Below the pieces are notes generated by a model. That model was given only the letters and a program-made list of their open reading frames with translations, was not told the DNA's origin and did not search any database. Shown piece by piece: positions 34,713 to 43,596 of a DNA stretch of 64,000 bases. Made by a program: the position numbers and the translations under genes. The DNA comes from Mangrovihabitans endophyticus (GTDB taxonomy: Bacteria > Actinomycetota > Actinomycetes > Mycobacteriales > Micromonosporaceae). Location of the stretch: positions 1-64,000 of the forward strand of contig NZ_BMMX01000021.1 in the NCBI RefSeq assembly GCF_014646155.1, read 5' to 3'. Numbering within the stretch: the first letter of the stretch is position 1; the number at the start of each line of letters is the position of its first letter.

Positions 34713-35471
34713 TCAGACGTTCCGCTCATATACCATCCGGAGCCCGATCAACGTGATCATCGGTTCGTGCGCGGTGATCGTCCGGCATTCGTCCTTGACC
34801 AGCCAGGCGAGCCCGCCGGTGGCGATCACCGCCTTGACTCCGCCCAGTTCCGCGGTCATCTGCTCGACGATCCGGTCGACCTGCCCAGCGAAGCCGAAGT
34901 ACATGCCTGCCTGCAGGCACTCCACGGTGTTCTTGCCGATCACCGAGCGCGGCTGAGCCGGCTCGACCTTGCGCAATTGCGCGGCACGGGAGGCGAGCGC
35001 GTCGAAGGAGATCTCGATCCCCGGCGCGAACGCGCCACCGAGGAATTCGCCCTTGGCACTGATCACGTCGAAGTTGGTGGTCGTTCCGAAGTCCACCACG
35101 ATCGACGGTCCGCCGTAGAGCGCGTGCGCCGCCAGGGTGTTGACCACCCGGTCCGCGCCCACCTCCTTGGGGTTGTCGATGGCCAACTGGACACCGGTGC
35201 GCACACCCGGCTCGACCACCACGTTGGGCAGATCGCCGTAGTAGCGGGCCAGCATGGTCCGCAGCGAGCGCAACGCGGCCGGGACGGTCGAGCAGGCGGC
35301 CACCCCGGTGATCTCCACGGCGTCGGCGGCCAGCAGGCCGCGGAACATCAGGCCCAGCTCATCCGCCGTGGACCGGGCGTCGGTCTTGATCCGCCAGTTG
35401 TGCACCAGCTTGTCGCCGTCGAAGGTCGCCAGCACGGTGTTGGTGTTTCCGATGTCAATGCACAAGAGCAC
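34713..35471 (-). CDS. coaX: Type III pantothenate kinase
   Basis: Phosphorylates pantothenate, the first step to coenzyme A. 252 residues with the ASKHA phosphate-1 motif DIGNTNTVLATF at the N-terminus, GADRVVNTLAAH, and the phosphate-2 motif VVDFGTTTNFDV. The GTG start has TAGTCT 6 nt upstream, so it is probably leaderless. It lies beside the pantothenate genes panC and panD, separated by nadB-nadC. Confidence 0.95.
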   Translation of the reverse strand: MLLCIDIGNTNTVLATFDGDKLVHNWRIKTDARSTADELGLMFRGLLAADAVEITGVAACSTVPAALRSLRTMLARYYGDLPNVVVEPGVRTGVQLAIDNPKEVGADRVVNTLAAHALYGGPSIVVDFGTTTNFDVISAKGEFLGGAFAPGIEISFDALASRAAQLRKVEPAQPRSVIGKNTVECLQAGMYFGFAGQVDRIVEQMTAELGGVKAVIATGGLAWLVKDECRTITAHEPMITLIGLRMVYERNV

Positions 35472-35477
35472 GAGGGC

Positions 35478-35483
35478 AGACTA
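35478..35483 (-). promoter_or_regulatory. Minus-10 element for coaX
   Basis: TAGTCT on the complement, 6 nt before the coaX GTG at 35471. Confidence 0.45.
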
Positions 35484-35515
35484 TCCGGACGCCGGCCACC
35501 TGCCCGTACGTGCTC

Positions 35516-36385
35516 TCAGCGCGGTCGCAGATCCATCGCCACGTCGAGAATCGGCGAGGAATGGGTCAGCCCGCCCACGGACAGGTAGTCGACGCCGGTG
35601 GCCGCGTAATCGGCCGCGGTGTCCAGCGTGAGACCGCCGGTGGCCTCCAGCTCGACCCGGTCGCCGACCGCCCGGACCACTTCGCGCAGGTCCTCCGGGC
35701 GCATGTTGTCGCAGAGCAGAAAGCCGGCCCCGGCCTCGACGGCCTCTCGCGCCTCGACCACCGTGGTCACCTCCACCTGCACCGCGACCTCGGGGAACTC
35801 GGCGCGGACGCGGTGGTACGCCGCGGCGATGCCGCCCGCCGCCAGCTTGTGGTTGTCCTTGATCATGGCCACGTCGTAGAGGCCCATCCGTTTGTTCGTG
35901 CCACCGCCGACACGCACCGCGTACTTCTCCAGGGCGCGGAGTCCGGGCGTGGTCTTGCGGGTGTCGAGCACACGGGCCTTCGACCCGGCCAGGGCGTCGG
36001 CCCACCTCCGGGTGTGGGTGGCCACGCCGGACATTCGGCACAGAAGGTTCAAGGCCGTACGTTCCGCGGTCAGCAGGGTCCGGGTACGGCCGGTAACCAC
36101 CGCCAGCACGTCGCCGCGCGCCACCCGGTCCCCTTCGGCCGCGATCTCGCGGAACTCCGTCGTACCGGCCGAGGTGGCGGCGAACACCCGCGCGGCCACC
36201 GGCAGGCCCGCCACAACGCCGGCGGACCGCGCCACCAGCTCGGCGGTGTCGATCTGCCCGGCCTCGATGGTGGCCTCACTCGTCACGTCGCGCGGCGGGT
36301 CCCCCAGATCCTCCGCGAGAGCGGCATAGACCGCCCGGTCGACCGCCGCCATGTCCAGCGTCATGTCCGGTTTCCCTCCCGTCAT
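35516..36385 (-). CDS. nadC: Nicotinate-nucleotide pyrophosphorylase (carboxylating)
   Basis: Converts quinolinate and PRPP to nicotinate mononucleotide in NAD synthesis. 289 residues. It shows TERTALNLLCRMSGVAT, the DTRKTTPGLRALEKYAVRVGGG signature, IKDNH, and ELEATGGLTLDT. The ATG at 36385 overlaps the nadB stop (ATGA). A second ATG seven codons in (36364), preceded by GGGAGGG, may be the true start. Confidence 0.95.
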   Translation of the reverse strand: MTGGKPDMTLDMAAVDRAVYAALAEDLGDPPRDVTSEATIEAGQIDTAELVARSAGVVAGLPVAARVFAATSAGTTEFREIAAEGDRVARGDVLAVVTGRTRTLLTAERTALNLLCRMSGVATHTRRWADALAGSKARVLDTRKTTPGLRALEKYAVRVGGGTNKRMGLYDVAMIKDNHKLAAGGIAAAYHRVRAEFPEVAVQVEVTTVVEAREAVEAGAGFLLCDNMRPEDLREVVRAVGDRVELEATGGLTLDTAADYAATGVDYLSVGGLTHSSPILDVAMDLRPR

Positions 36386-38034
36386 GCCATCTCCTCGAAC
36401 CTCTGGTCCACCCCGCCCGTCTCGCCGATCATGTTCAGCAGGTGCCCACGCCACTCGTCCGCGGCGTTCGGAAAGTCCTCCCGCCAGTGGCAACCGCGCG
36501 TCTCGCGTCGGGTCGCCGCCGACGCGACGAGGGCGGTGGCCACGGTGAGCAGGTTCGTCGCCTCCCATGCGGCCTTGCGGGGCGCGGACCGCTCATCGCC
36601 CAGATCCGACAGCTCCTTCGCGGTGGTAGCCAGGCCGTCGGCCGAGCGGAGCACACCGGCGCCCCGAGTCATGGATTTCTGCAGATCCGCGCGGATCGAC
36701 TCGGAGACCACCCACGCCGGCCCCTGCGGTCGCGGCGCCGGGTCGGCTTGGGCGGGCAGTCCGCGGGCCACGTCGTCCGCGATGCGCCGGGAGAACACCA
36801 AGCCCTCCAGCAGGGAGTTGCTGGCCAGCCGGTTCGCGCCGTGCACGCCGGTGCAGGCGACCTCGCCGCAGGCGTACAGCCCGGGGACGGAGGTCCGCCC
36901 GTACAGGTCGGTGCGAACGCCGCCGGACGCGTAATGCGCCGCCGGGGCCACCGGGATGAGCTCGGTGACCGGGTCGATGCCGGCCGCCCGGGTCGAGGCG
37001 AGGATGGTGGGGAACCGCCGTTCCAGAAAGTCCCGGCCGAGGTGCCGCGCGTCGAGATAGACATGGTCGGCGCCGGTCTGCCGGAGCACCCGATGGATGC
37101 CCTTGGCGACCACATCACGCGGCGCCAGCTCGGCCAGTTCGTGGCGGCCGACCATGAACCGTTCGCCGTCCTCGTCGATCAGGTGCGCACCCTCGCCGCG
37201 CAGGGCCTCGGAGATCAACGGCCGCTGCGCGGAGGTGACGCCCGCGGTGACGAACGAGGTGGGGTGGAACTGGACGAACTCGATGTCCGTGACGGCGACG
37301 CCGGCGCGTAGCGCAAGCGCCACGCCGTCCCCGGTGGAGACCAGCGGATTGGTGGTCGAGGCGTACACCTGTCCCATGCCGCCGGTGGCCAGCACCACCG
37401 CGCGGGCCAGGATCGCACCGACACCGTCCTCCGCCCCCTCGCCGAGCACGTGCAAGGTGATGCCGCAGACCCGCCGGTCGGCGGCGCGCAGCAAATCCAG
37501 CACCAGGGCGTGTTCCACCAGCTTGATCCACGGGTCGCGGCGCACGGCTTCGTGCAATGCCCGTTGCACCTCGGCACCGGTGGCGTCGCCGCCGGCATGC
37601 ACGATCCGGTCGGCGCGGTGACCGCCCTCGCGCGTCAGCATGAGCGAGCCGTCGGCGTTGCGGTCGAACGCGGCGCCCAGCCGCATCAGCTCGCGCACCC
37701 GCACCGGACCCTCTTCCACCAGCACCCGAACCGCCGCCGGGTCGCACAGCCCGACCCCGGCGATCTCGGTGTCGTTGGCGTGCGCCGCCGGGGTGTCCAG
37801 CGGGTCGAGCACCGCGGCGATGCCGCCCTGCGCCCAGCGCGTCGATCCGTCATCGATGTTGACCTTCGTCACCACCGTGACGCGGAGCCCCTGCTCGCGC
37901 AGATGCAGCGCGGCGGTCAGCCCGGCGACACCCGAGCCGATCACCACGACGTCGGTGGTCTCCGCCCAGCCGGGATCGGCGGCGGCGAGCCGGCGCGGCA
38001 GCACCGGGAGATCCGCGACATGCGACATGCGCAT
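36382..38034 (-). CDS. nadB: L-aspartate oxidase
   Basis: Flavoprotein making iminoaspartate, first step of de novo NAD synthesis. 550 residues. FAD motif VVVIGSGVAGLTAALHL, succinate-dehydrogenase-like GGIAAVLDPLDTPAAH and RTVLATGGMGQVY-type segments (here VVLATGGMGQVYAST), and the active-site HPTSF with flanking SEALRGEGAHL. Three ATG codons lie within eight codons; the one at 38034 has GAGG at good spacing. No nadA is next to it in this window. Confidence 0.93.
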   Translation of the reverse strand: MRMSHVADLPVLPRRLAAADPGWAETTDVVVIGSGVAGLTAALHLREQGLRVTVVTKVNIDDGSTRWAQGGIAAVLDPLDTPAAHANDTEIAGVGLCDPAAVRVLVEEGPVRVRELMRLGAAFDRNADGSLMLTREGGHRADRIVHAGGDATGAEVQRALHEAVRRDPWIKLVEHALVLDLLRAADRRVCGITLHVLGEGAEDGVGAILARAVVLATGGMGQVYASTTNPLVSTGDGVALALRAGVAVTDIEFVQFHPTSFVTAGVTSAQRPLISEALRGEGAHLIDEDGERFMVGRHELAELAPRDVVAKGIHRVLRQTGADHVYLDARHLGRDFLERRFPTILASTRAAGIDPVTELIPVAPAAHYASGGVRTDLYGRTSVPGLYACGEVACTGVHGANRLASNSLLEGLVFSRRIADDVARGLPAQADPAPRPQGPAWVVSESIRADLQKSMTRGAGVLRSADGLATTAKELSDLGDERSAPRKAAWEATNLLTVATALVASAATRRETRGCHWREDFPNAADEWRGHLLNMIGETGGVDQRFEEMA

Positions 38035-38090
38035 AGTCAACCTCGCCATGGCGATGCTCGTCGTTCAGGGGTAGCGGGCAGTGGCGGCCG

Positions 38091-39005
38091 TTACCGGTAG
38101 AGGATCGGCAGCGCCTTGGTCCCCTTGCCCTTCAACGACACGGTGAGATCGGTGGAATCCGTCCAGAGATAACAACGGAGCGTGTGATCGCCCAGCGCCC
38201 ACACATCCTCACCGCCGGGCAGCGAAATCACCCCGGTGCGGTACTGCAGGTCGGCGTCGTCCGGGACGTCGACAAACGTCGCGATCACCGTACGGCAGAG
38301 ATCGTGCAGCGCGGCCCACTGGTCATCGTCGGTCGGGTACGGCTTGTCGCGCGCATCCGCGACGCCGGCGAACTCGGCGTTGTGTTTGGCGCTGCACGAC
38401 GCGGCTGGCATCCCGGCGATCCCCTTCGAATCGGTCAGCTCGATCGCGTAGCAGGAGAGCCGCAGCGCCGAGCGGGCGCCCGCCAGCCGGTCGTGCAGCG
38501 AGCCGATGCGCTGCACCAGGCCGCCGTCGTCCTCCACCGAGCTGAGTTCCATCACCTCGCAGCGAAACCACCGGGCGCCGCCGGTCCAGGCGGCCGGCGA
38601 CGGGTGGGTGACGCCGATCCACAACCGCCCCAGGTGCCACGGCGCACCCACGTATTCGGTGGTCTTGGCGTCACAGGTCCGGTACGCCTGCCGGGAGGCC
38701 GCCGAACCGTCCGACGGCGGCGTGTCCGCATCGGCCGCCGGGCTCGGGTAGACGCCGACGTAGACCGTCTCGGTGCGGTGCCTGAGGCGGCAATCCACCT
38801 CCTCGTACGCCGATCGCGGGCCGACCGTTGCGAAGGTGGCGAGGTGGCAGGTCGCGGCCTCGGGGGTGAATCCGGTCGGCTCGGCGATCGCCGCCCAGTC
38901 GTCGGTCAGATCGCCGTCGACCCCGGCCGGCGCGCCGCACCCGGAGGCGAGGAGCAGGACACCGGCCGCCGCGATCCCGAGACGGACCACCAGCGGGTGT
39001 CGCAT
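38091..39005 (-). CDS. Septum-formation-domain lipoprotein
   Basis: 304 residues. Signal peptide ending in a lipobox (LLASGC), then two copies of a cysteine-containing domain of the kind called septum formation (conserved HxxEvvGv-type strands; here HNAEFAGVADA, and cysteines in CHLATF, DCRLRH, CEVMEL). The function of this actinobacterial family is unproven despite its name. GGGAGG precedes the ATG. It stands between panD and nadB. Confidence 0.7.
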   Translation of the reverse strand: MRHPLVVRLGIAAAGVLLLASGCGAPAGVDGDLTDDWAAIAEPTGFTPEAATCHLATFATVGPRSAYEEVDCRLRHRTETVYVGVYPSPAADADTPPSDGSAASRQAYRTCDAKTTEYVGAPWHLGRLWIGVTHPSPAAWTGGARWFRCEVMELSSVEDDGGLVQRIGSLHDRLAGARSALRLSCYAIELTDSKGIAGMPAASCSAKHNAEFAGVADARDKPYPTDDDQWAALHDLCRTVIATFVDVPDDADLQYRTGVISLPGGEDVWALGDHTLRCYLWTDSTDLTVSLKGKGTKALPILYR

Positions 39006-39035
39006 GTGCGCATGCCTCCCAGCGCCGACCTGTGT

Positions 39036-39065
39036 CCGGTTTGCCGATCATATGGCAAATGCCGG
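39036..39065. promoter_or_regulatory. Inverted repeat upstream of the lipoprotein gene
   Basis: CCGG-TTTGCC, 8 bases, GGCAAA-TG-CCGG. It is 31 bp upstream of the lipoprotein ATG and 75 bp beyond the panD stop. No U-run follows, so an operator is more likely than a terminator. Confidence 0.35.
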
Positions 39066-39140
39066 AACAGGCCGACGATTTCGGCGTACGCGGCCGACCG
39101 CCCGACGCGCCACCGCGACGCCCGAGCTCCCACCGGTCGC

Positions 39141-39584
39141 TCAGCCCACCGCCGCGGACAGATCCCCGCCGAGCACGTCGCCCCGGATCGCCGGCCCGGC
39201 CATGCCGGGTACCGCCGCCGCCGGGTCCGCGCCCAGCTCGATGATCTTGTTAGCCGCGTCGACATGCACGATCCGCGGCCGGAAGGCGCCGGCCTCGGCG
39301 TCGTCCATCTGCCCGTAGGCAATGAGAATCACCAGGTCGCCGGGGTGCACCAGATGCGCGGCGGCACCGTTGATCCCGATCACACCCGTCCCGCGCGCCC
39401 CGGGGATCACATAGGTCTCCAGGCGCGCCCCGTTTGTCACGTCCACGATCGCGACCTGTTCACCCGGCCACAGGTCGGCCGCATCCAGCAGATCCTCGTC
39501 GATGGTCACCGAACCGACGTAGTGCAGGTCCGCCTGGGTCACGCTGGCCCGGTGAATCTTGGACTTGAGCATGGTGCGAAGCAT
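39141..39584 (-). CDS. panD: Aspartate 1-decarboxylase
   Basis: Makes beta-alanine for pantothenate. 147 residues. The self-cleavage site Gly24-Ser25 (HYVGSVTID) generates the pyruvoyl cofactor; Lys9 and the Tyr58-region YVIPGARGTG are present. Its ATG overlaps the panC stop (TGATG), so translation is coupled. Confidence 0.96.
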   Translation of the reverse strand: MLRTMLKSKIHRASVTQADLHYVGSVTIDEDLLDAADLWPGEQVAIVDVTNGARLETYVIPGARGTGVIGINGAAAHLVHPGDLVILIAYGQMDDAEAGAFRPRIVHVDAANKIIELGADPAAAVPGMAGPAIRGDVLGGDLSAAVG

Positions 39585-40417
39585 CAGGACACGCCTCCGA
39601 GCTGCAACGGAACATTGTCGATCAAGCGAGTGCCGCCCACCCTCGCGGCGACCAGCATGCGCGCCGGACCGTCCGCCGGGGCCGGGCCGAGCAGCGGATC
39701 GGTCACCGCGAGGTAGTCCACCTCGACCCCGGCGCCGGACGCCAGGACCTTCCGGGCGGTCGCCAGCGCGCTCTGCGTATCGGACTGTGCCGCAGCCTCG
39801 TGCAAGGCGCGGGACAGCACCAGCGCCGCGGCACGCTGCTCGGCCGACAGATAGCGGTTGCGGCTGGACCGGGCCAGGCCATCGGATTCCCGTACGGTCG
39901 GCACGCCCCGGACGTCGATCGGGATGTTCAGGTCCCGGACCATCCGGCGGACCAGCGCGAGCTGCTGATAGTCCTTCTCCCCGAAGAACGTCAGGTGCGC
40001 ACGGGTGAGCAGGAAGAGCTTGCTGACGACGGTGAGCACGCCGGTGAAGTGGCCGGGGCGGCTGGCACCCTCGTAGACCTCGCCGAGCGGGCCGGCGTCG
40101 ACGCGAACGGCGGGCAGGCCGTCGGGATACATCTCCGCGCGCTCCGGTGCGAACACCAGATCGGCGCCCTCCGCGCGGCAGACCGCAAGGTCGGCGTCGA
40201 GCGTACGGGGATAGCGCTCGAAATCCTCGCCCGGCCCGAACTGCAGCGGGTTGACGAAGATCGTCACGACGAGCCGGTCCGCGTGCGCACGAGCGGCGCG
40301 CATCAGCTCCCGATGGCCGTCATGCAGCGCCCCCATGGTGAGCACCGCGGCGACCGCGCCGTCCCACCCGTCACGGGCCTGCCGCAGGTCCGCGATGGTG
40401 CGCGCCAGCACCGTCAC
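39584..40417 (-). CDS. panC: Pantothenate synthetase
   Basis: ATP-dependent joining of pantoate and beta-alanine. 277 residues. TMGALHDGH (HxGH ATP motif), FVNPLQFGPGEDFERYPRTLDAD, the GHFTGVLTVVSKLF loop, GEKDYQQL and the KMSKS-like SSRNRYLS are all visible. Its GTG overlaps the stop of the preceding DUF2520 gene (GTGA). Confidence 0.97.
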   Translation of the reverse strand: MTVLARTIADLRQARDGWDGAVAAVLTMGALHDGHRELMRAARAHADRLVVTIFVNPLQFGPGEDFERYPRTLDADLAVCRAEGADLVFAPERAEMYPDGLPAVRVDAGPLGEVYEGASRPGHFTGVLTVVSKLFLLTRAHLTFFGEKDYQQLALVRRMVRDLNIPIDVRGVPTVRESDGLARSSRNRYLSAEQRAAALVLSRALHEAAAQSDTQSALATARKVLASGAGVEVDYLAVTDPLLGPAPADGPARMLVAARVGGTRLIDNVPLQLGGVS

Positions 40418-41334
40418 GACGCCACCCGCCGACCGCCCGCAAGGTTCTCAGCCGCGGCGTCCGCCAGCACGTCCAGCAGCGGCGCGGCGTCGGCCGGACG
40501 CAACCGGCCGGCGGCGACGGCCCGGTCGGCGGTCCGGCGGGCCAGCGCCAGATAGGCCGGCACCACCTCCGGGGGCAACCGGCGCAGATGGTGCCGCACG
40601 GTGCCCGCGTCACCGCGCGACACCGGGCCGGTCAGCGCGCCGTCGCCGCACCGCAAGGCGTTGTCCAGGGCCGCCTGCAACAACGGGGTCAGCACCCGGG
40701 AGGCGTCCGCGACGCCCGCCGAGCGCAGCGTGTCGGCGGCCTCGTTCACCAGCGTGACCAGGTGGTTCGCCCCGTGCGCGAGGGCAGCGTGGTACAGCGG
40801 GCGGTGCTCCGGCGCGACCCATTCGACGACACCACCGAGATCCGCGACGATCCGCGTGGCGAACGCCCGATCGTCGGCGGTCACGCCCCACGCGATGCCG
40901 GGCAGGCGGCGCAGATCCTCCGGTACGCCGGCGAACGTCATGGCCGGATGCAACGCCAGCCCGTGGATGCCGTCGTCCAGGCCGGCGAACACGTGCAGGC
41001 CATGCGCACCGGAGGTGTGCACGACGCGCTGGCCGGCGCGGAGCGCCCCGGTGGTGGCGAGGCCCGCGATCACACCAGGAAGGGCATCGTCGGGCACGGC
41101 GACGACGAGCAAATCGTCCGCGGCGCGGGCGACCTCGTCCGCGGGACGGACGACGGCATCCGGGATCAGGCGCGCGGCGCGGTCGCGGGATGCCGCGGAC
41201 ACCGCGGCGACGGCCACCACCCGATGCCCGGCAGCGGACAGCGCGGCGCCGAGCACGGCACCGACGCGGCCGGCGCCGACCACACCGGTCACGAGCGAAG
41301 CCGCCCGGCCGGACGCATGCGGCAAAGCATTCAT
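40414..41334 (-). CDS. Rossmann-fold DUF2520 protein (Rv3603c-like)
   Basis: 306 residues. N-terminal NAD(P)-binding GVVGAGRVGAVLGAAL, then LVVAVPDDALPGV and the DUF2520 segment HGLALHPAMTFAG. The all-helical C-terminal domain resembles ketopantoate or pyrroline-carboxylate reductases. Coupling to panC-panD suggests a pantothenate-related reductase, possibly replacing PanE, but this is unproven. The frame is open far upstream against the MidA gene; the ATG at 41334 gives the proper start. Confidence 0.85.
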   Translation of the reverse strand: MNALPHASGRAASLVTGVVGAGRVGAVLGAALSAAGHRVVAVAAVSAASRDRAARLIPDAVVRPADEVARAADDLLVVAVPDDALPGVIAGLATTGALRAGQRVVHTSGAHGLHVFAGLDDGIHGLALHPAMTFAGVPEDLRRLPGIAWGVTADDRAFATRIVADLGGVVEWVAPEHRPLYHAALAHGANHLVTLVNEAADTLRSAGVADASRVLTPLLQAALDNALRCGDGALTGPVSRGDAGTVRHHLRRLPPEVVPAYLALARRTADRAVAAGRLRPADAAPLLDVLADAAAENLAGGRRVAS

Positions 41335-41436
41335 GATGAAAGATCCAGTCCTCGACGGGGTACCGGTCGTGGGCAAGTATGCGCGCCGGTTACCGCGGCG
41401 TGACAACCATGTGTGAAGAGATCCACCGGCCGCGCA

Positions 41437-41442
41437 TAGGCT
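41437..41442 (+). promoter_or_regulatory. Minus-10 element for the MidA-NuoD pair
   Basis: TAGGCT, 6 nt before the ATG at 41449, with a weak GTGAAG 18 bp upstream. No ribosome-binding site is seen. Confidence 0.45.
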
Positions 41443-41448
41443 CGTCCC

Positions 41449-42438
41449 ATGGGCATGCGGGGGTGGCGCGTGGCGGCCGAGGCGGCACTCTACGGTCCCG
41501 ACGGCTTCTACGTCCGCGACGACGGTGGCCCCGCCACCCACTTCCGCACCAGCGCGCACGGTTCGCCGGCGTTCGTCGACGCGCTGATTCGCCTGATCAC
41601 GCGCGTGGATCGGGAGCTGGGCCGGCCGCCGGTCTTCGACCTCGTGGACGTGGGCGCCGGGCGCGGCGAACTGCTCACCGCCGTGGGCGCCCGGCTGCCC
41701 ACCGACCTGGCCGACCGGGCACGGCTGACCGCTGTCGAACGGGCCCCGCGCCCCGCCGGGCTGAGCCCGGAGATCGCATGGACCCGGGCCGTGCCCGGCG
41801 AGGTGGTCGGCCTCCTGGTGGCCACCGAATGGTTGGACAACGTGCCGGTGGACATCGCCGAAACCGACGAGCGCGGGCACCTTCGCCAGGTGCTGGTCGA
41901 CCCGGCCACCGGCACCGAGAGCCTCGGCGCTGCGGTGACCGCGGCGGACCGCCTCTGGATCGCCCGATGGTGGCCGCCGGGCGCGGGCACGCGCATCGAG
42001 ATCGGCTGGCCACGGGACACCGCGTGGGCGGACGCGGTCGCCGCGGTACGCCGTGGCTGCGCTCTGACCGTCGACTATGGGCACGTGCGTGACGCGCGTC
42101 CGGCGTACGGGACGCTGGCCGGGTTCCGCCACGGCAGGCAGGTGGAGCCGGTCCCGGACGGCACCACGGACATCACCACGCACGTGGCAATGGACTCCGC
42201 CGCGATGGCGGCCGGGACCCCGTACCGTCTGATCCGTCAGCGCGCGGCGCTGACCGCGTTGGGCGTGCGCGGCGACCGGCCATCGCTGGAGCTGGCCGGC
42301 ACCGACCCGCGCGCCTATCTGCGGGCGCTCGCCCAGGCGGGCGAGGCAGCGAGCCTGACCGATCCGGCCGGGCTCGGCGGGCACTGGTGGCTGCTGCACA
42401 CGATCGGCATCGACCCCCGTGCGAGCATGGTGGGGTGA
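41449..42438 (+). CDS. MidA/NDUFAF7-family protein arginine methyltransferase
   Basis: 329 residues. SAM-binding motif VDVGAGRGELLTAVGA and the family hallmark ATEWLDNVPVD (NE-x-x-D-x-x-P in MidA). Mitochondrial NDUFAF7 symmetrically dimethylates an arginine of complex I subunit NDUFS2, the NuoD homologue. Here the gene overlaps a NuoD gene by 4 bp (GTGA), making that subunit the obvious substrate. ATG 41449 is chosen because of the -10 TAGGCT 6 nt upstream; a second ATG is two codons later. Confidence 0.85.
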   Translation: MGMRGWRVAAEAALYGPDGFYVRDDGGPATHFRTSAHGSPAFVDALIRLITRVDRELGRPPVFDLVDVGAGRGELLTAVGARLPTDLADRARLTAVERAPRPAGLSPEIAWTRAVPGEVVGLLVATEWLDNVPVDIAETDERGHLRQVLVDPATGTESLGAAVTAADRLWIARWWPPGAGTRIEIGWPRDTAWADAVAAVRRGCALTVDYGHVRDARPAYGTLAGFRHGRQVEPVPDGTTDITTHVAMDSAAMAAGTPYRLIRQRAALTALGVRGDRPSLELAGTDPRAYLRALAQAGEAASLTDPAGLGGHWWLLHTIGIDPRASMVG

Positions 42439-43577
42439 GTGATCTGCGGGAGATGACCGTCGGCACCGGTGCCGGGCTTGAGACGGCCGACATGGTGCTG
42501 AACATCGGACCCCAGCATCCGTCGACCCACGGCGTGCTGCGCCTCAAGCTCACCTTGGACGGCGAACGCGTGGTGTCCTGCGAGCCGATCGTCGGCTACA
42601 TGCACCGGGGTGCCGAGAAACTCTTCGAGGTCCGCGACTACCGCCAGATCATCGTCCTGGCCAACCGGCACGACTGGCTCTCCGCATTCGCCAACGAGCT
42701 CGGCGTCGCCCTGGCCGTGGAACGGCTCATGGGCATCGATGTGCCGGACCGGGCAGTGTGGCTGCGGATGGCGCTGGCCGAGCTGAACCGGGTGCTCAAC
42801 CACCTGATGTTCCTCGGGTCGTACCCGCTGGAAATCGGTGCGATCACGCCGATGTTCTACGCGTTCCGGGAGCGCGAGACGTTGCAGGCGGTCATGGAGG
42901 AGGTCTCCGGCGGCCGGATCCACTACATGTTCAACCGGGTCGGCGGTCTCAAGGAGGAGGTACCGGCCGGCTGGACGCGGCGCGCGCGCGAGGCGATCGC
43001 CACGGTGCGCAAACGCCTCCCGGACCTGGACAACCTGATCCGCCGCAACGACATCTTCCTGGCCCGTACGGTCGGCGTCGGCGTGCTGACCGCCGAGCAG
43101 GCCGCCGCGTTCGGCGCATCCGGGCCGGTGGCCCGCGCCAGCGGACTCGACATGGACCTGCGTCGCGACGAGCCCTATCTGGCGTACGACCAGTTGACCG
43201 TCCCGGTGGTGACGCGGACCGCGGGCGACTGCCATGCCCGCTTCGAGATCCTGCTGGACCAGGTGTACGTCTCGCTGGACCTGGCCGAGCAGTGCCTGGA
43301 CCGGGTGGACCGGACATCCGGCCCGGTGAACGTCCGGCTGCCGAAGGTGGTCAAGGCCCCCGAGGGCCACACCTACGCGTGGACCGAGAGCCCACTGGGT
43401 ATCAACGGTTACTACCTGGTGTCCCGGGGTGAGAAGACCCCGTGGCGACTCAAGCTGCGGACCGCGTCGTACGCGAACGTGCAGGCGCTGTCGACGTTGA
43501 TTCCCGGCTGCCTGGTGCCGGATCTGATCGCGATCCTGGGATCGATGTTCTTCGTGGTGGGCGACATCGACAAGTAG
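42435..43577 (+). CDS. nuoD: Stand-alone NADH-quinone oxidoreductase subunit D (NuoD)
   Basis: 380 residues, about 20-40 shorter than usual. GPQHPSTHGVLRL is at 25-37 and HRGAEK at 57-62, with Arg58 aligning to the arginine methylated in NDUFS2. NRHDWLSAFANE, LNRVLNHLMFLG and the C-terminal LIPGCLVPDLIAILGSMFFVVGDIDK are intact. NuoD forms much of the quinone site beside cluster N2. No other nuo genes are in the window, so it is either a paralogue or a subunit of a different complex. GTG start coupled to the methyltransferase. Confidence 0.93.
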   Translation: MSDLREMTVGTGAGLETADMVLNIGPQHPSTHGVLRLKLTLDGERVVSCEPIVGYMHRGAEKLFEVRDYRQIIVLANRHDWLSAFANELGVALAVERLMGIDVPDRAVWLRMALAELNRVLNHLMFLGSYPLEIGAITPMFYAFRERETLQAVMEEVSGGRIHYMFNRVGGLKEEVPAGWTRRAREAIATVRKRLPDLDNLIRRNDIFLARTVGVGVLTAEQAAAFGASGPVARASGLDMDLRRDEPYLAYDQLTVPVVTRTAGDCHARFEILLDQVYVSLDLAEQCLDRVDRTSGPVNVRLPKVVKAPEGHTYAWTESPLGINGYYLVSRGEKTPWRLKLRTASYANVQALSTLIPGCLVPDLIAILGSMFFVVGDIDK

Positions 43578-43596
43578 CCGGGCCCGCGCTGAGGGC

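Noticed and set aside
41335..42399. Open frame extending the DUF2520 gene upstream
   Set aside because: It is antisense to the MidA gene and has no family similarity; the Rossmann motif begins just after the ATG at 41334.
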